Below are positions 1-7,679 of a stretch of 64,000 bases of DNA, one piece after another. The position numbers were made by a program, and so were the translations under genes. The notes beneath the pieces are model-generated. The model was not told the DNA's origin. It did no database searches and saw nothing but the letters and a program-made list of their open reading frames with translations. The DNA is from Bradyrhizobium symbiodeficiens (GTDB lineage Bacteria > Pseudomonadota > Alphaproteobacteria > Rhizobiales > Xanthobacteraceae), in contig NZ_CP029427.2 in the NCBI RefSeq assembly GCF_002266465.3, forward strand, positions 3,412,501 to 3,476,500, given 5' to 3'. The stretch's first letter is position 1; each line of letters starts with the position of its first letter.

Positions 1-620
1 TGCTCGGCGGCAATTCGGCCTTCGCCCATATCGGCACCTACGAGAAGACCGACAGCGGCGTCGACGTCGTGATCAACACTGTCCGCCACAACCCCGATCC
101 GAACTACCGCGCCATGGCGGGCACCGATGATGCCACCTTGCTCGCCGAGGGCTGGGCGGATGGCGACCTCTATCGCTTCAAGGGCGAGCTGAAGGAGCTG
201 CCGGGCATTCCCTTCCAGTCGGTGATGACGCCGATCAGGGAAGACGAGGTGCCGATCGCCGGAGGCGTCGGCGAAGCCGGCATCGCCGACGGCCTCTACT
301 CCATCCATCTGCGGATGCTCGATGGTCTCGACGGCGGCCTCACCGGCGTGATGCTGCTCAACCGGGGCCGCATCCTCGGCGGCGATGCGTCGTTCTACTA
401 TCTCGGCAGCTACACCGCCGCGAATGGGCGCTGGAAGGGCCAGCTTCTCAACCAGGAGCACACGCCGGCCAAGGATGACCCGATCTTCGGCGGCCACGAG
501 GTCGGCATCGGCTTCGGCGGCACGTACGATTCAGAGCGGGCGGTGCTGGAGGCGACCGCGCTTGCGGGCAAGCGCAGCCTGCGCCTGACCGCTTCGCTCA
601 AGCTGATGCATCGCGCCTGA
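1..620 (+). CDS. GrlR-like double-domain protein (5' end outside window)
   Basis: The frame is open from the first bases of the window (codons in phase with base 3), so the gene is cut at its 5' end. The product closely parallels the complete protein at 2676-3380. Both contain two copies of a small domain with the pattern DGLY/NGFY, a GG(D/N)xxFxxxGxY stretch and a following NQEHTPAK or RHNPDPNY segment. This pattern resembles the lipocalin-like GrlR fold, known as a negative regulator of the LEE type III secretion genes in enteric pathogens. Nothing in this window belongs to a secretion system, so the role here is unknown. An internal GTG at 69 is not the true start. The family call is from memory of the fold pattern and is moderate. 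Confidence 0.7.
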   Translation, partial: LGGNSAFAHIGTYEKTDSGVDVVINTVRHNPDPNYRAMAGTDDATLLAEGWADGDLYRFKGELKELPGIPFQSVMTPIREDEVPIAGGVGEAGIADGLYSIHLRMLDGLDGGLTGVMLLNRGRILGGDASFYYLGSYTAANGRWKGQLLNQEHTPAKDDPIFGGHEVGIGFGGTYDSERAVLEATALAGKRSLRLTASLKLMHRA

Positions 621-638
621 TCGCGACGGGAATAGCTC

Positions 639-1322
639 ATGGAAAACCTTCGCATGCTCTCGACGCTCGGCCTGATGGGGGCGATGCGCAGCCTGTCGTC
701 CGCGTACGAAGCCGCAACCGGCGTCCGCATCGACGCCGACTTCGCGCCGACGCTCGCCTTGCTGAAGCGGTTGCGTGAGGGCGAGGCCGCCGATCTCGTG
801 ATCCTCACGCGCGAGGGGCTGGACGAGATGATCGCGGAAGGCCGCGTGCTCGCCGAAAGCGCGGCCGATCTGGCGCGCTCCTATGTCGGCATTGCGGTGC
901 GGGCAGGGCAGGCGCATCCCGATATCGGAAGCGAAGCGGCGCTGCGCGGGACGCTGCTCGCAGCGCGGTCCGTTGCCTATTCGCGGCTGGGCGCCAGCGG
1001 CGTCTACTTCGCCCAGCTGATCGTGCGCATGGGGATCGCAGCCGAGATCAGCGCCAAGGCTACCGTCGTCGAGCAGGGCTTCACGGCCGAGCGTCTCGTC
1101 AGCGGCGAGGCCGACCTCGCCGTGCAGCAGATCAGCGAGCTGAAGCAGATCGGCGGCATCGAGGTGGTCGGTCCGATCCCGCACGCGCTGCAGACACCGG
1201 CGGTGTTCTCTGCCGGCCGCATCGCAACCGCAAAGCATGCCGATGCCGCGGACCGCCTGCTGCGCTATCTGGCATCGCCCGAGGTCGTGCCGGTCCTGCG
1301 TCAATCAGGACTCGAGCCTTGA
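639..1322 (+). CDS. ModA-like periplasmic-binding-fold protein without signal peptide
   Basis: The 227-residue product has the type 2 periplasmic binding protein pattern seen in molybdate-binding ModA. It has an N-terminal strand-helix, an ADLVILTREGLDEM segment, a GASGVYFAQL helix near residues 124-133, and a C-terminal segment in which residues assemble into a final helix (RLLRYLASPEVVPVLRQSG). It starts directly with MENLRML and has no hydrophobic leader, unlike exported ModA proteins, and no permease or ATPase gene is adjacent. It could be a cytoplasmic ligand sensor or scavenging protein. It lies 18 bases downstream of the GrlR-like gene, so co-transcription is possible. Confidence 0.75.
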   Translation: MENLRMLSTLGLMGAMRSLSSAYEAATGVRIDADFAPTLALLKRLREGEAADLVILTREGLDEMIAEGRVLAESAADLARSYVGIAVRAGQAHPDIGSEAALRGTLLAARSVAYSRLGASGVYFAQLIVRMGIAAEISAKATVVEQGFTAERLVSGEADLAVQQISELKQIGGIEVVGPIPHALQTPAVFSAGRIATAKHADAADRLLRYLASPEVVPVLRQSGLEP

Positions 1323-1345
1323 ATTTGCCGGAGCGAGGACGCAAC

Positions 1346-2176
1346 GTGACGACCATGCGGATTTGTTTCCTTGCCGTCGTCCTCGTGCTCGCCGCGCCCC
1401 TTGCGGCGCGCGCGCAATCGGCCGATCTCGTGTTGTGCGACCGGGTCGCTGCCGATCCCAGCGATCCCGACAAGCCGGCTGACGTGAGGGGCGTGGCCGA
1501 GATCGCATCCTCCGACGTTGCCACCGCGATCAGGTTCTGCAAGCAGGCCGCAGCATCGTCGCGCCGCGCGATGTTCGCGCTCGGCCGCGCCTATGCCGCC
1601 AACCGGCAGACGGCGGAGGCGATCGCCGCCTGGCGCAAGGCGGCCGAGAAGGGATCGAGCGCGGCCATGGTCGAGCTCGGCGTTGCCTATGGCACCGGCT
1701 CCGGCATCGCCAAGGACGAGGCTCAGGCGCGAAAGCTGTTCGAGAAGGCGGCGCAATCAGGCAACCCCCGCGGCGTCAGCAACCTCGCCGCGCTCGGCGG
1801 TGCGGGTGGCGCCGCGCCGGCCGATCCCGCGCAGGCGCGCGCGCTGCTCGGCAAGGCCGCCGAGACCAATGCGGAGGCGCAGTACCAACTCGGCCTGATG
1901 CTCTCCGAAGGTACGGGCGGTGCGAAGGACGACGTCGCGGCGCGTGCGCTGTTCGAGAAGGCGGCGGCGCAAAACCATCCCGGCGCGCTGGAGCGGATGG
2001 GGGCCTTCGCGGAAGGCGGCCGCGGCGGGCCGAAGGACAAGGACGCCGCGAAGGCCTATTACGAGCGCGCCGCCGCGCTCGGCGACGCAGACGCCAAGGC
2101 AGCGCTGGAGCGGCTGCGCTGCCCCTATGCGATCAAGGACAAGCAGGGCAAGCTCGTCACCACGCTGTGCTTCTGA
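1346..2176 (+). CDS. Secreted Sel1-repeat (TPR-like) protein
   Basis: After a hydrophobic leader ending near ARAQS, the product contains about four Sel1-like repeats of 30-36 residues (for example AMVELGVAYGTGSGIAKDEA followed by ARKLFEKAAQSGN). The last repeat ends with YYERAAALGDADAK. A short tail, RCPYAIKDKQGKLVTTLCF, has two cysteines. Sel1 proteins are alpha-solenoid adaptors; partners cannot be told from sequence. A GTG at 1346, about 7 bases after an AGGA, is chosen as start. The ATG at 1355 is an alternative, and both keep the signal peptide. The upstream gene ends at 1322. Confidence 0.8.
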   Translation: MTTMRICFLAVVLVLAAPLAARAQSADLVLCDRVAADPSDPDKPADVRGVAEIASSDVATAIRFCKQAAASSRRAMFALGRAYAANRQTAEAIAAWRKAAEKGSSAAMVELGVAYGTGSGIAKDEAQARKLFEKAAQSGNPRGVSNLAALGGAGGAAPADPAQARALLGKAAETNAEAQYQLGLMLSEGTGGAKDDVAARALFEKAAAQNHPGALERMGAFAEGGRGGPKDKDAAKAYYERAAALGDADAKAALERLRCPYAIKDKQGKLVTTLCF

Positions 2177-2193
2177 GCAGAGCCGTACACGCC

Positions 2194-2218
2194 GGAACCT
2201 CAATCGCGCGCACCCGTT
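2194..2218 (+). promoter_or_regulatory. Candidate EcfG-type stress promoter
   Basis: GGAAC at 2194-2198 and CGTT at 2215-2218 are separated by 16 bases. This matches the alphaproteobacterial general-stress sigma factor (EcfG) consensus. The site is 27 bases before the ATG of the 49-residue gene at 2246. Confidence 0.55.
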
Positions 2219-2245
2219 GACTTCGAGACGAAACGGAGCGCGATC

Positions 2246-2395
2246 ATGATCCGCAAACTGGCGTCGGGCGAATACCGCCTCTATTCACGCAAGGTGAATC
2301 CGAAGACCGGCAAGCGTCGTAACCTCGGGACCTTCAGGAGCCGTGCGGCTGCCGAAAAGCACGAGCGCGAGGTGCAGTATTTCAAGCGGCACTGA
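2246..2395 (+). CDS. Small basic conserved protein (49 aa)
   Basis: This short frame starts MIRKLASGEYRLYSRKVNP and ends HEREVQYFKRH. It is highly basic, with a KTGKRRNLGTF turn. Very similar short proteins are, as far as I recall, widespread in Bradyrhizobium and other rhizobia and have no known function. The composition suggests nucleic-acid binding or a ribosome-associated role, which is inference. A GGAG lies about 8 bases before the ATG. An EcfG-like promoter sits just upstream, suggesting general stress control. Confidence 0.75.
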   Translation: MIRKLASGEYRLYSRKVNPKTGKRRNLGTFRSRAAAEKHEREVQYFKRH

Positions 2396-2417
2396 CGCGC
2401 GATGAAGGCCCGCCAAA

Positions 2418-2551
2418 GCAAAAATCTCGAAAACAACCCCATGCACAGTAGAAGGTCCTTGAAATCGCAGCGAAATTACGAGCCACGGATTTTGCGAAGT
2501 CCACTTTGACCTATCGGGCAAAGAATTCCGCTTTGGCCTGTCGGGCAAAAC
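2418..2551. repeat. Dispersed repeat, copy 1 (aacaaccccatgcacagtag core)
   Basis: The core at 2428-2451 recurs identically at 53047-53070. Both copies close about 90-120 bases later with a tcgggcaaaaca motif at their right end. The middle parts differ. The element fills most of the 2396-2675 gap. A reading frame across it on the minus strand is not a credible gene. Confidence 0.7.
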
Positions 2552-2675
2552 AGGAAGATGATGGCATCGGGCCGTCGCGGTTTCGCAAGGCCCTGCGCGG
2601 AAAAGCCGGGTGGCCGAGATGCGGCGGCAATGCTAGGTAGCCTGCATTCTTTTCCGATGTTGTGGGCTGGTTACG

Positions 2676-3380
2676 TTGCTGGACGGACTCTACAAGGTTG
2701 AATACGGCGTCAACGATGCGCTCGGCCGCAGCATCATGTGCCTGCATGACGGCAAGATGCTAGGCGGCAATTCGGGCTTTGCGCATCTCGGCACCTATGT
2801 CGAGCGCGACGGCGAGATCATCGCCGAAGTCATCACCGAGCGGCATAACCACGATCCCAACTACAAGCCGCTGATGGGGGCGGACGTCGCCTCGATCGAG
2901 GCGCGCGGCCGGCTGGTTGGCAACGAGATCCGTCTGCAGGGCGGTGCGAACACCATGCCGGGCGCCCACTTCTGGGCCAATCTCACGCGGCTCGATGACG
3001 GGGCGTTGCCGCCCCGCGGCACGATCGGGCAGGGCGGCATCGCCAACGGATTCTACGGAATGAGCCTGCGCGCGCTCGACGGCGTCGATGCCGGACTCTC
3101 CGGCGTGATGCTGCTGATCGACGGCCGCATCCTCGGAGGCGATGCGTTCTTCTACTATCTCGGCTCCTATTCCTCGGCGGACGGCCGCTGGAAGGGCGAG
3201 ATGCTCAACCAGGAGCACACGCCTGCGAAGGGCGAGAATCCCGTGTTCGGCGGCTATGAGGTCGGGATCGGCTTCTCCGGAACCTGCAACGAAGATAGCG
3301 GCGAGCTCGAAGGCATCGCGCTCGCCGGCAAGCGCAGCCTGCGGCTGGCGGCTTCGCTCAGGTTGATGAGAAGGGCCTAG
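2676..3380 (+). CDS. GrlR-like protein with two tandem domains
   Basis: The 234-residue product has two related halves. Residues 1-105 (LDGLYKVEYG, KMLGGNSGFAHLGTY, ERHNHDPNY) and about 122-230 (ANGFYGMSLRA, RILGGDAFFYYLGSYSS, NQEHTPAKGENP) line up with each other and with the partial protein at 1-620. The pattern matches the GrlR fold, a small beta-barrel regulator first known from enteric LEE islands, where the protein is a single domain of about 120 residues. The start is a TTG with no strong ribosome binding site, and no ATG lies upstream in frame. No secretion or GrlA-like gene is near, so a link to type III secretion is not supported. Confidence 0.75.
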   Translation: MLDGLYKVEYGVNDALGRSIMCLHDGKMLGGNSGFAHLGTYVERDGEIIAEVITERHNHDPNYKPLMGADVASIEARGRLVGNEIRLQGGANTMPGAHFWANLTRLDDGALPPRGTIGQGGIANGFYGMSLRALDGVDAGLSGVMLLIDGRILGGDAFFYYLGSYSSADGRWKGEMLNQEHTPAKGENPVFGGYEVGIGFSGTCNEDSGELEGIALAGKRSLRLAASLRLMRRA

Positions 3381-3509
3381 AGCCCGTGCTTGTTCATCCG
3401 GCAATCTTGTAATTTTCAACCAGAACGAGTGCCCTCGCGTTCTGGGCGTAGGGAGACGTCGTCACGAGGTTCTCGCCGCGCGCATCTGCTGCCGGTCTCG
3501 GCCGGTCGA

Positions 3510-3716
3510 TCATTGAAAATACGAAAGCTGATCTTCCGTAACGACTCGCTCGATCTTCTCGGACTTGGCCCTGATGCGGTATCTCACGCGTCCATCGGAC
3601 TCGATGGGCATGTGTTGAATGATGGTATAAATCATTGGCGGTTCGGTGGTGGCACGTCCTTGCGGCCCCTGGGGTTGATGGCGAACGTCTTCATTCAGCT
3701 TATAGGCATACGACAT
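3510..3716 (-). CDS. Conserved small protein (68 aa), function unknown
   Basis: The product starts MSYAYKLNEDVRHQPQGPQG and ends EKIERVVTEDQLSYF. A GAGG lies 6 bases before the ATG, a good ribosome binding site. No signal peptide or membrane segment is present. The C-terminal half (GRVRYRIRAKSEKIERVV) looks like a small beta-strand unit. I recall near-identical hypothetical proteins in Bradyrhizobium, but no function is known. Confidence 0.65.
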   Translation of the reverse strand: MSYAYKLNEDVRHQPQGPQGRATTEPPMIYTIIQHMPIESDGRVRYRIRAKSEKIERVVTEDQLSYFQ

Positions 3717-3958
3717 GTGTTACCTCGATGTTTGCGGCTGCTCTCGCGTGAAGCGTGGAGTGACGTAACGCATGCTGTCGGCTCCCGACCTGGCTCGTAA
3801 GCACTGTTCCACGATTCCAGGGTCGCGCCGCAAACCGAGCATTCGCAGCTGACGATCTGCCGACCGGGGCTTTTGCCTCGCTTCGGCCATAGACGGCGCC
3901 GCACCGACAGGATCGGTGATGAGATTCGAGCATCCCCGTCTATGCGCCCGAAACACAA
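3695..3958 (-). pseudogene. Possible remnant of a small zinc-binding protein
   Basis: This frame contains IVSCECSVCGATLESWNSAY around 3800-3860. This resembles the CxxC...ESWN motif of small rhizobial zinc-ribbon proteins that normally continue with a short tail. The flanking residues on both sides look like random translation, and the frame runs into the start of the gene at 3510-3716. It may be a decayed or frameshifted copy. Confidence 0.3.
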
Positions 3959-4110
3959 AACAAGCCACTTCGAAATTCGATGGCCGTGAGGTCAGAGACC
4001 GAGAAGCCTCGCTCGTTTCACCGGTTCGATCTGTTGGCTTACCAGCAGGGCGACCACAGGGCCGACAGTGACGAGAAGCATACTTTACAGTCGCTTGCAG
4101 GGGTTGACGC

Positions 4111-4146
4111 AAAAACCCCGCCCTGAAGACTCAGGAGCGGGGCGGG
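4111..4146 (-). terminator. Rho-independent terminator of the cold-shock gene
   Basis: Read on the minus strand there is a GC-rich hairpin (CCCGCC arm at 4141-4146, GGGCGGG arm at 4116-4122) followed by five T (4111-4115). It lies 58 bases beyond the stop codon of the cold-shock gene. The rest of 3717-4203 holds only the zinc-protein remnant and nothing else recognisable. Confidence 0.7.
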
Positions 4147-4203
4147 ACCACAAGCTCTGCCAGTACATCCGTGGCGAGAGCGACAGGTCTGTCGTGCTCT
4201 TAA

Positions 4204-4413
4204 TTAAGCAGCACGAAGATTATCGGCAGCGGACTTGCCCGTACGACGGTCTGCGACGACGTCATAAGACACCGTCTGTCCCTCGTTCAGGGTGCCCATG
4301 CCAGCGCGTTCGACCGCACTGATATGAACAAAAACGTCGGTGCTGCCGTTTGCCGGCTGGATAAAGCCGAAGCCCTTTTGGCTGTTAAACCACTTCACTG
4401 TTCCCGTATTCAT
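4204..4413 (-). CDS. CspA-family cold-shock protein
   Basis: The 69-residue product is a single cold-shock domain with RNP1 (KGFGFIQP, residues 13-20) and RNP2 (VFVHIS, 27-32). It starts with the usual GTVKWFN. Such proteins bind single-stranded RNA and DNA and melt mRNA structure in the cytoplasm. AAGGAAGA about 6 bases before the ATG is a good ribosome binding site. The region upstream to 4735 has no gene and may contain a long leader, as is common for csp genes. A terminator follows. Confidence 0.95.
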   Translation of the reverse strand: MNTGTVKWFNSQKGFGFIQPANGSTDVFVHISAVERAGMGTLNEGQTVSYDVVADRRTGKSAADNLRAA

Positions 4414-4735
4414 CGGGTCTTCCTTTCGTATGCGCGCAGGACAGCTGGCGCGCGGACGTGCGGCCAGCGTTCCGGTTAGTCGATTTTGGAGAATGTCTGA
4501 AACGTGCGCGCCGTCAGGATCTGAGGCGAAAGCGGAACAGTTGTTCGGCCAGTATCGATGCTTGACACCTTACATCGGCAGCCGCGAGACTTCAAGTAGA
4601 AGCCGACGGCTCCTTCTTATGGTTGGTGCATTTGTTCCGTAGCTAAGGGCCGCGCGAACCGGTGAGTGATTGCAGAGGCGACCTCGAGTGCTTGGAGAGG
4701 TTCCCTTTTAGCGCACTTTCCTGCATAGGTAGGGC
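4414..4735. other. Intergenic region between csp gene and 4736 gene
   Basis: No credible gene was seen in these 322 bases. They hold the promoter and probable leader of the cold-shock gene on the minus strand and the promoter of the gene at 4736 on the plus strand. No clear sigma-factor motif was identified. Confidence 0.5.
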
Positions 4736-4921
4736 ATGGCAAAAGTAAAAGTGAGCTTCAAACCAATTCGTAAGGCAGAGGGCGACTGGGCGATTATCGC
4801 CGAGTACCCGGGCGCAGAACCCCGAGAAATCACGGGCTTCACGAGCAAGGCCGAAATTGACGATTGGATGAATGGTGAGCGTCGGATCGCGTGGCTCCGA
4901 TCACAGGGTTACGCGAAGTGA
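4736..4921 (+). CDS. Conserved small protein (61 aa)
   Basis: The product starts MAKVKVSFKPIRKAEGDWAI and contains ITGFTSKAEIDDWM, ending WLRSQGYAK. The pattern suggests a small alpha/beta domain. Similar rhizobial hypothetical proteins are known to me but have no assigned role. No export signal is seen, and a weak AGGTAGGG precedes the ATG. Confidence 0.75.
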   Translation: MAKVKVSFKPIRKAEGDWAIIAEYPGAEPREITGFTSKAEIDDWMNGERRIAWLRSQGYAK

Positions 4922-5056
4922 CCTGATGACTCCTTCCTCCGACTGTCGAGGCTCTCACCGCGGCAAGTAGGCGCATGACCGCTGGTGGCCGATCGCTCAT
5001 TCCGACTGGGACATCGGCGGTCCACTACGCAACCGTTTTGAATCCGGGCGGCACCC

Positions 5057-5203
5057 TCAACGTTTCGGGGGGCGCCCGCGGTTGTGATCAAAGCCTTGCT
5101 TGACTGCGGCGAAGCGCGCTTCGACCATCGGCTCGAATTCCAGGTCGGTGAAGATATAGGGCAAGTCCTTTTCGACGCCTTCGCGGAACGAGTTCGCCGG
5201 CAT
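5057..5203 (-). pseudogene. 48-residue fragment resembling a dehydrogenase C-terminus
   Basis: This minus-strand frame starts with an ATG and encodes MPANSFREGVEKDLPYIFT, then DLEFEPMVEARFAAVKQGFD and a basic tail. It looks like real protein sequence. The combination YIFT...E..VEARFAA recalls the last helix of short-chain dehydrogenases. No ribosome binding site precedes the ATG and the frame is closed by a stop about 13 codons upstream, so this is more likely a gene remnant than a functional microprotein. It lies just downstream of the SRPBCC gene. Confidence 0.35.
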
Positions 5204-5251
5204 GGTTTGGTTCGATGCCCGGAGAGATGCGTTTTTCCTGCCTGCACGACG

Positions 5252-5674
5252 TCACGACTTGTTCTGTTTTGCCTCCACATATCGCGCGAAGCTGTCGAGG
5301 ATCGCCTGCCAACCGCCTTGCTGCTGCTCGACCGAGTGCGTCGGCTCGCTGTCGAAGACGACGCGGACGACAACGCCCTTTGGGCCCGGCACGAACTCGA
5401 CTTCGGCCTTTCGATCGCCGAACGCGTATTCGATCCGCTTGTGTTCAACGATCTTCGTGTAAGTGCCGGCGAAGTCGAAACCCATGCTGCCGTCCTTGGC
5501 TTCCATGCGCGACGAGAACGCGCCGCCGTCACGCAGCTCGACCGTAGCCCTCGTCGTATGCCAGTCGTCGGACGCGGCGTTCCACTTCACGATGTCGGCA
5601 GGCGTCGTATAGGCACGCCAGACCTGATCGATGGGCGCTGCTACGTTGGTCTCGACGGCGATCCTCATGGGCAT
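5252..5674 (-). CDS. SRPBCC (AHSA1-type) domain protein
   Basis: The 140-residue product has the START/SRPBCC pattern: an N-terminal strand with VAAPIDQVWRAYTTPADIVKWN (residues 10-31), a central GxFSSRMEAKDG strand pair, YTKIVEHKRIEYAFGDRKAE, and a C-terminal helix (QGGWQAILDSFARYVEA). This fold makes a hydrophobic cavity for small lipophilic ligands or a chaperone co-factor surface. The ligand is unknown. It stands alone on the minus strand. Confidence 0.85.
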   Translation of the reverse strand: MPMRIAVETNVAAPIDQVWRAYTTPADIVKWNAASDDWHTTRATVELRDGGAFSSRMEAKDGSMGFDFAGTYTKIVEHKRIEYAFGDRKAEVEFVPGPKGVVVRVVFDSEPTHSVEQQQGGWQAILDSFARYVEAKQNKS

Positions 5675-5986
5675 TGCTCCAGGTTCATTTTGGCGGCTCG
5701 AGGTGATGACATCACGTCACGTGCACGGGTGCATGCACGGTACTTCAGAGACGTGTCGACCGGAGGACGGTCGAGGCCAGCCCATACCGACATGGTCGCG
5801 CCGTGAATGCGTAAAAGAAACGAAAGGGTGTCATCAGAACGCCTGTCGGCCATCCGCCCCAAGCCGCCGGGTAAAGCCACCGAATTGGCGCCCCATGCGG
5901 GCAGGAATCCGTACCCCGCCGGGCTTCCCCCGGCGGCCCGCATGGCCTATGACGCTGCAACGCAAAAATCCCCCTGAAAAGACCCC
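5675..5986. other. Gap before the ABC-F gene
   Basis: No credible gene was seen in these 312 bases. A short direct run (cacgtgcacgggtgcatgca) near 5718-5738 is GC-alternating and partly palindromic, but no known motif is recognised. The stretch carries the promoters of the two divergent flanking genes. Confidence 0.4.
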
Positions 5987-7609
5987 ATGATCCGCCTCGA
6001 CAACGTCAGCAAGCAAGCCGGCCACCAGATCCTGTTCATCGAAGCCTCCGCCGCCCTCAACAAAGGCGAGAAGATCGGCCTGGTCGGGCCGAACGGCGCC
6101 GGCAAGACCACGCTGTTCCGGATGATCGCCGGTGAGGAATTGCCCGACGAGGGGCAGGTGTCGACCGATCGCGGCATCACCATCGGATATTTCAACCAGG
6201 ACGTCGGCGAGATGTCCGGCCGCAGTGCCGTCGCCGAGGTGATGGACGGGGCCGGTCCGGTCAGCGAGGTCGCGGCCGAGCTGCGCGAGCTCGAGGCGGC
6301 CATGGCCGATCCTGACAAGGCCGACCAGATGGACGAGATCATCACGCGCTACGGCGAGGTGCAGCACCGTTTCGAGGAGCTCGACGGCTACGCGCTCGAC
6401 GGCCGCGCGCGCGAAGCGCTGTCCGGCCTCGGTTTCAGCCAGGAGATGATGGAGGGCGACGTCGGAAAACTCTCCGGCGGCTGGAAGATGCGCGTGGCGC
6501 TCGCCCGCATCCTCCTGATGCGTCCCGACGTCATGCTGCTCGACGAGCCGAGCAACCATCTCGATCTCGAAAGCCTGATCTGGCTGGAAAAATTCCTGCA
6601 CGATTACGAAGGCACGCTGCTGATGACCTCGCACGACCGCGAGTTCATCAACCGCGTGATCTCCAAGGTGATCGAGATCGATAGCGGCTCGCTCACCACC
6701 TATACCGGCGACTACGAATTCTACGAGCAGCAGCGCGCGCAGAACGAGAAGCAGCAGCAGGCGCAGTTCGAGCGCCAGCAGGCCATGCTCGCCAAGGAGA
6801 TCAAGTTCATCGAGCGCTTCAAGGCGCGCGCCTCGCATGCGGCCCAGGTGCAGAGCCGGGTGAAGAAACTCGACAAGATCGAGCGGGTCGAGCCGCCGCG
6901 GCGGCGCCAGAGCGTGGCATTCGATTTTCCGCCGGCGCCGCGCTCGGGCGAGGATGTCGTGGCGCTCAAGAGCGTCCACAAGGGTTACGGCAGCAAGCGG
7001 ATCTATGACGGACTGGATTTCATGATCCGCCGCAGGGAGCGCTGGGCCGTGATGGGCGTCAACGGCGCGGGCAAATCGACGCTGCTCAAGCTCGTTGCGG
7101 GCGCGAGCGAGCCGGACCAGGGCACGGTGGCGGTCGGCGGCAGCGTCAAGATGGGTTATTTCGCCCAGCACGCGATGGACCTGCTCGACGGCGAGCAGAC
7201 GGTGTTTCAGTCGCTCGAATACGCGTTTCCGACCGCGGGGCAGGGATCCTTGCGCGCGCTTGCGGGCTGCTTCGGGTTCTCCGGCGACGACGTCGAGAAA
7301 CGCTGCCGCGTGCTCTCGGGCGGCGAGAAGGCGCGCCTGGTGATGGCCAAGATGCTGTTCGACCCGCCGAACTTTTTGGTGCTGGACGAGCCGACCAACC
7401 ATCTCGACCTCGCCACCAAGGAAATGCTGATCAATGCGCTGTCGGATTTCGAGGGCACCATGCTGTTCGTCTCGCATGACCGGCACTTCCTGGCGACGCT
7501 TTCGAACCGCGTGCTGGAGCTGACGCCGGAAGGCATCCACCAGTTCGGCGGCGGCTACACGGAATATGTCGCGCGCACCGGGCAGGAAGCGCCGGGACTG
7601 CGAAGCTAG
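5987..7609 (+). CDS. ABC-F family ATPase (ribosome-associated type)
   Basis: The 540-residue product has two soluble ABC cassettes and no membrane segment. Cassette 1 has Walker A GPNGAGKT (34-41), signature LSGGW (about 161) and LLDEPSNHLD (about 183). Cassette 2 has GVNGAGKST (about 356), LSGGEK (about 443) and LDEPTNHLD (about 466). A charged, glutamine-rich helical linker (residues 245-300) separates them, as in the P-site tRNA interaction motif of translation factors such as EttA, Uup and YbiT. ABC-F proteins act on the ribosome rather than in transport. The exact subfamily is not certain. Confidence 0.92.
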   Translation: MIRLDNVSKQAGHQILFIEASAALNKGEKIGLVGPNGAGKTTLFRMIAGEELPDEGQVSTDRGITIGYFNQDVGEMSGRSAVAEVMDGAGPVSEVAAELRELEAAMADPDKADQMDEIITRYGEVQHRFEELDGYALDGRAREALSGLGFSQEMMEGDVGKLSGGWKMRVALARILLMRPDVMLLDEPSNHLDLESLIWLEKFLHDYEGTLLMTSHDREFINRVISKVIEIDSGSLTTYTGDYEFYEQQRAQNEKQQQAQFERQQAMLAKEIKFIERFKARASHAAQVQSRVKKLDKIERVEPPRRRQSVAFDFPPAPRSGEDVVALKSVHKGYGSKRIYDGLDFMIRRRERWAVMGVNGAGKSTLLKLVAGASEPDQGTVAVGGSVKMGYFAQHAMDLLDGEQTVFQSLEYAFPTAGQGSLRALAGCFGFSGDDVEKRCRVLSGGEKARLVMAKMLFDPPNFLVLDEPTNHLDLATKEMLINALSDFEGTMLFVSHDRHFLATLSNRVLELTPEGIHQFGGGYTEYVARTGQEAPGLRS

Positions 7610-7679
7610 CATTCCGCGGCGTGGCTTGACGGGTTAGCGCCCTGCGCTACGCTCCCTGCAAAAAAGGGAGCGAACCATC

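Noticed and set aside
1..3380. Type III secretion locus suggested by GrlR-like proteins
   Set aside because: No secretion apparatus, chaperone or effector gene is present in the window. The fold alone does not imply a secretion system.
5834..7612. 592-codon open frame on the minus strand
   Set aside because: It is antisense to the well-supported ABC-F gene. The composition (histidine, arginine and leucine rich) is typical of GC-rich shadow frames.
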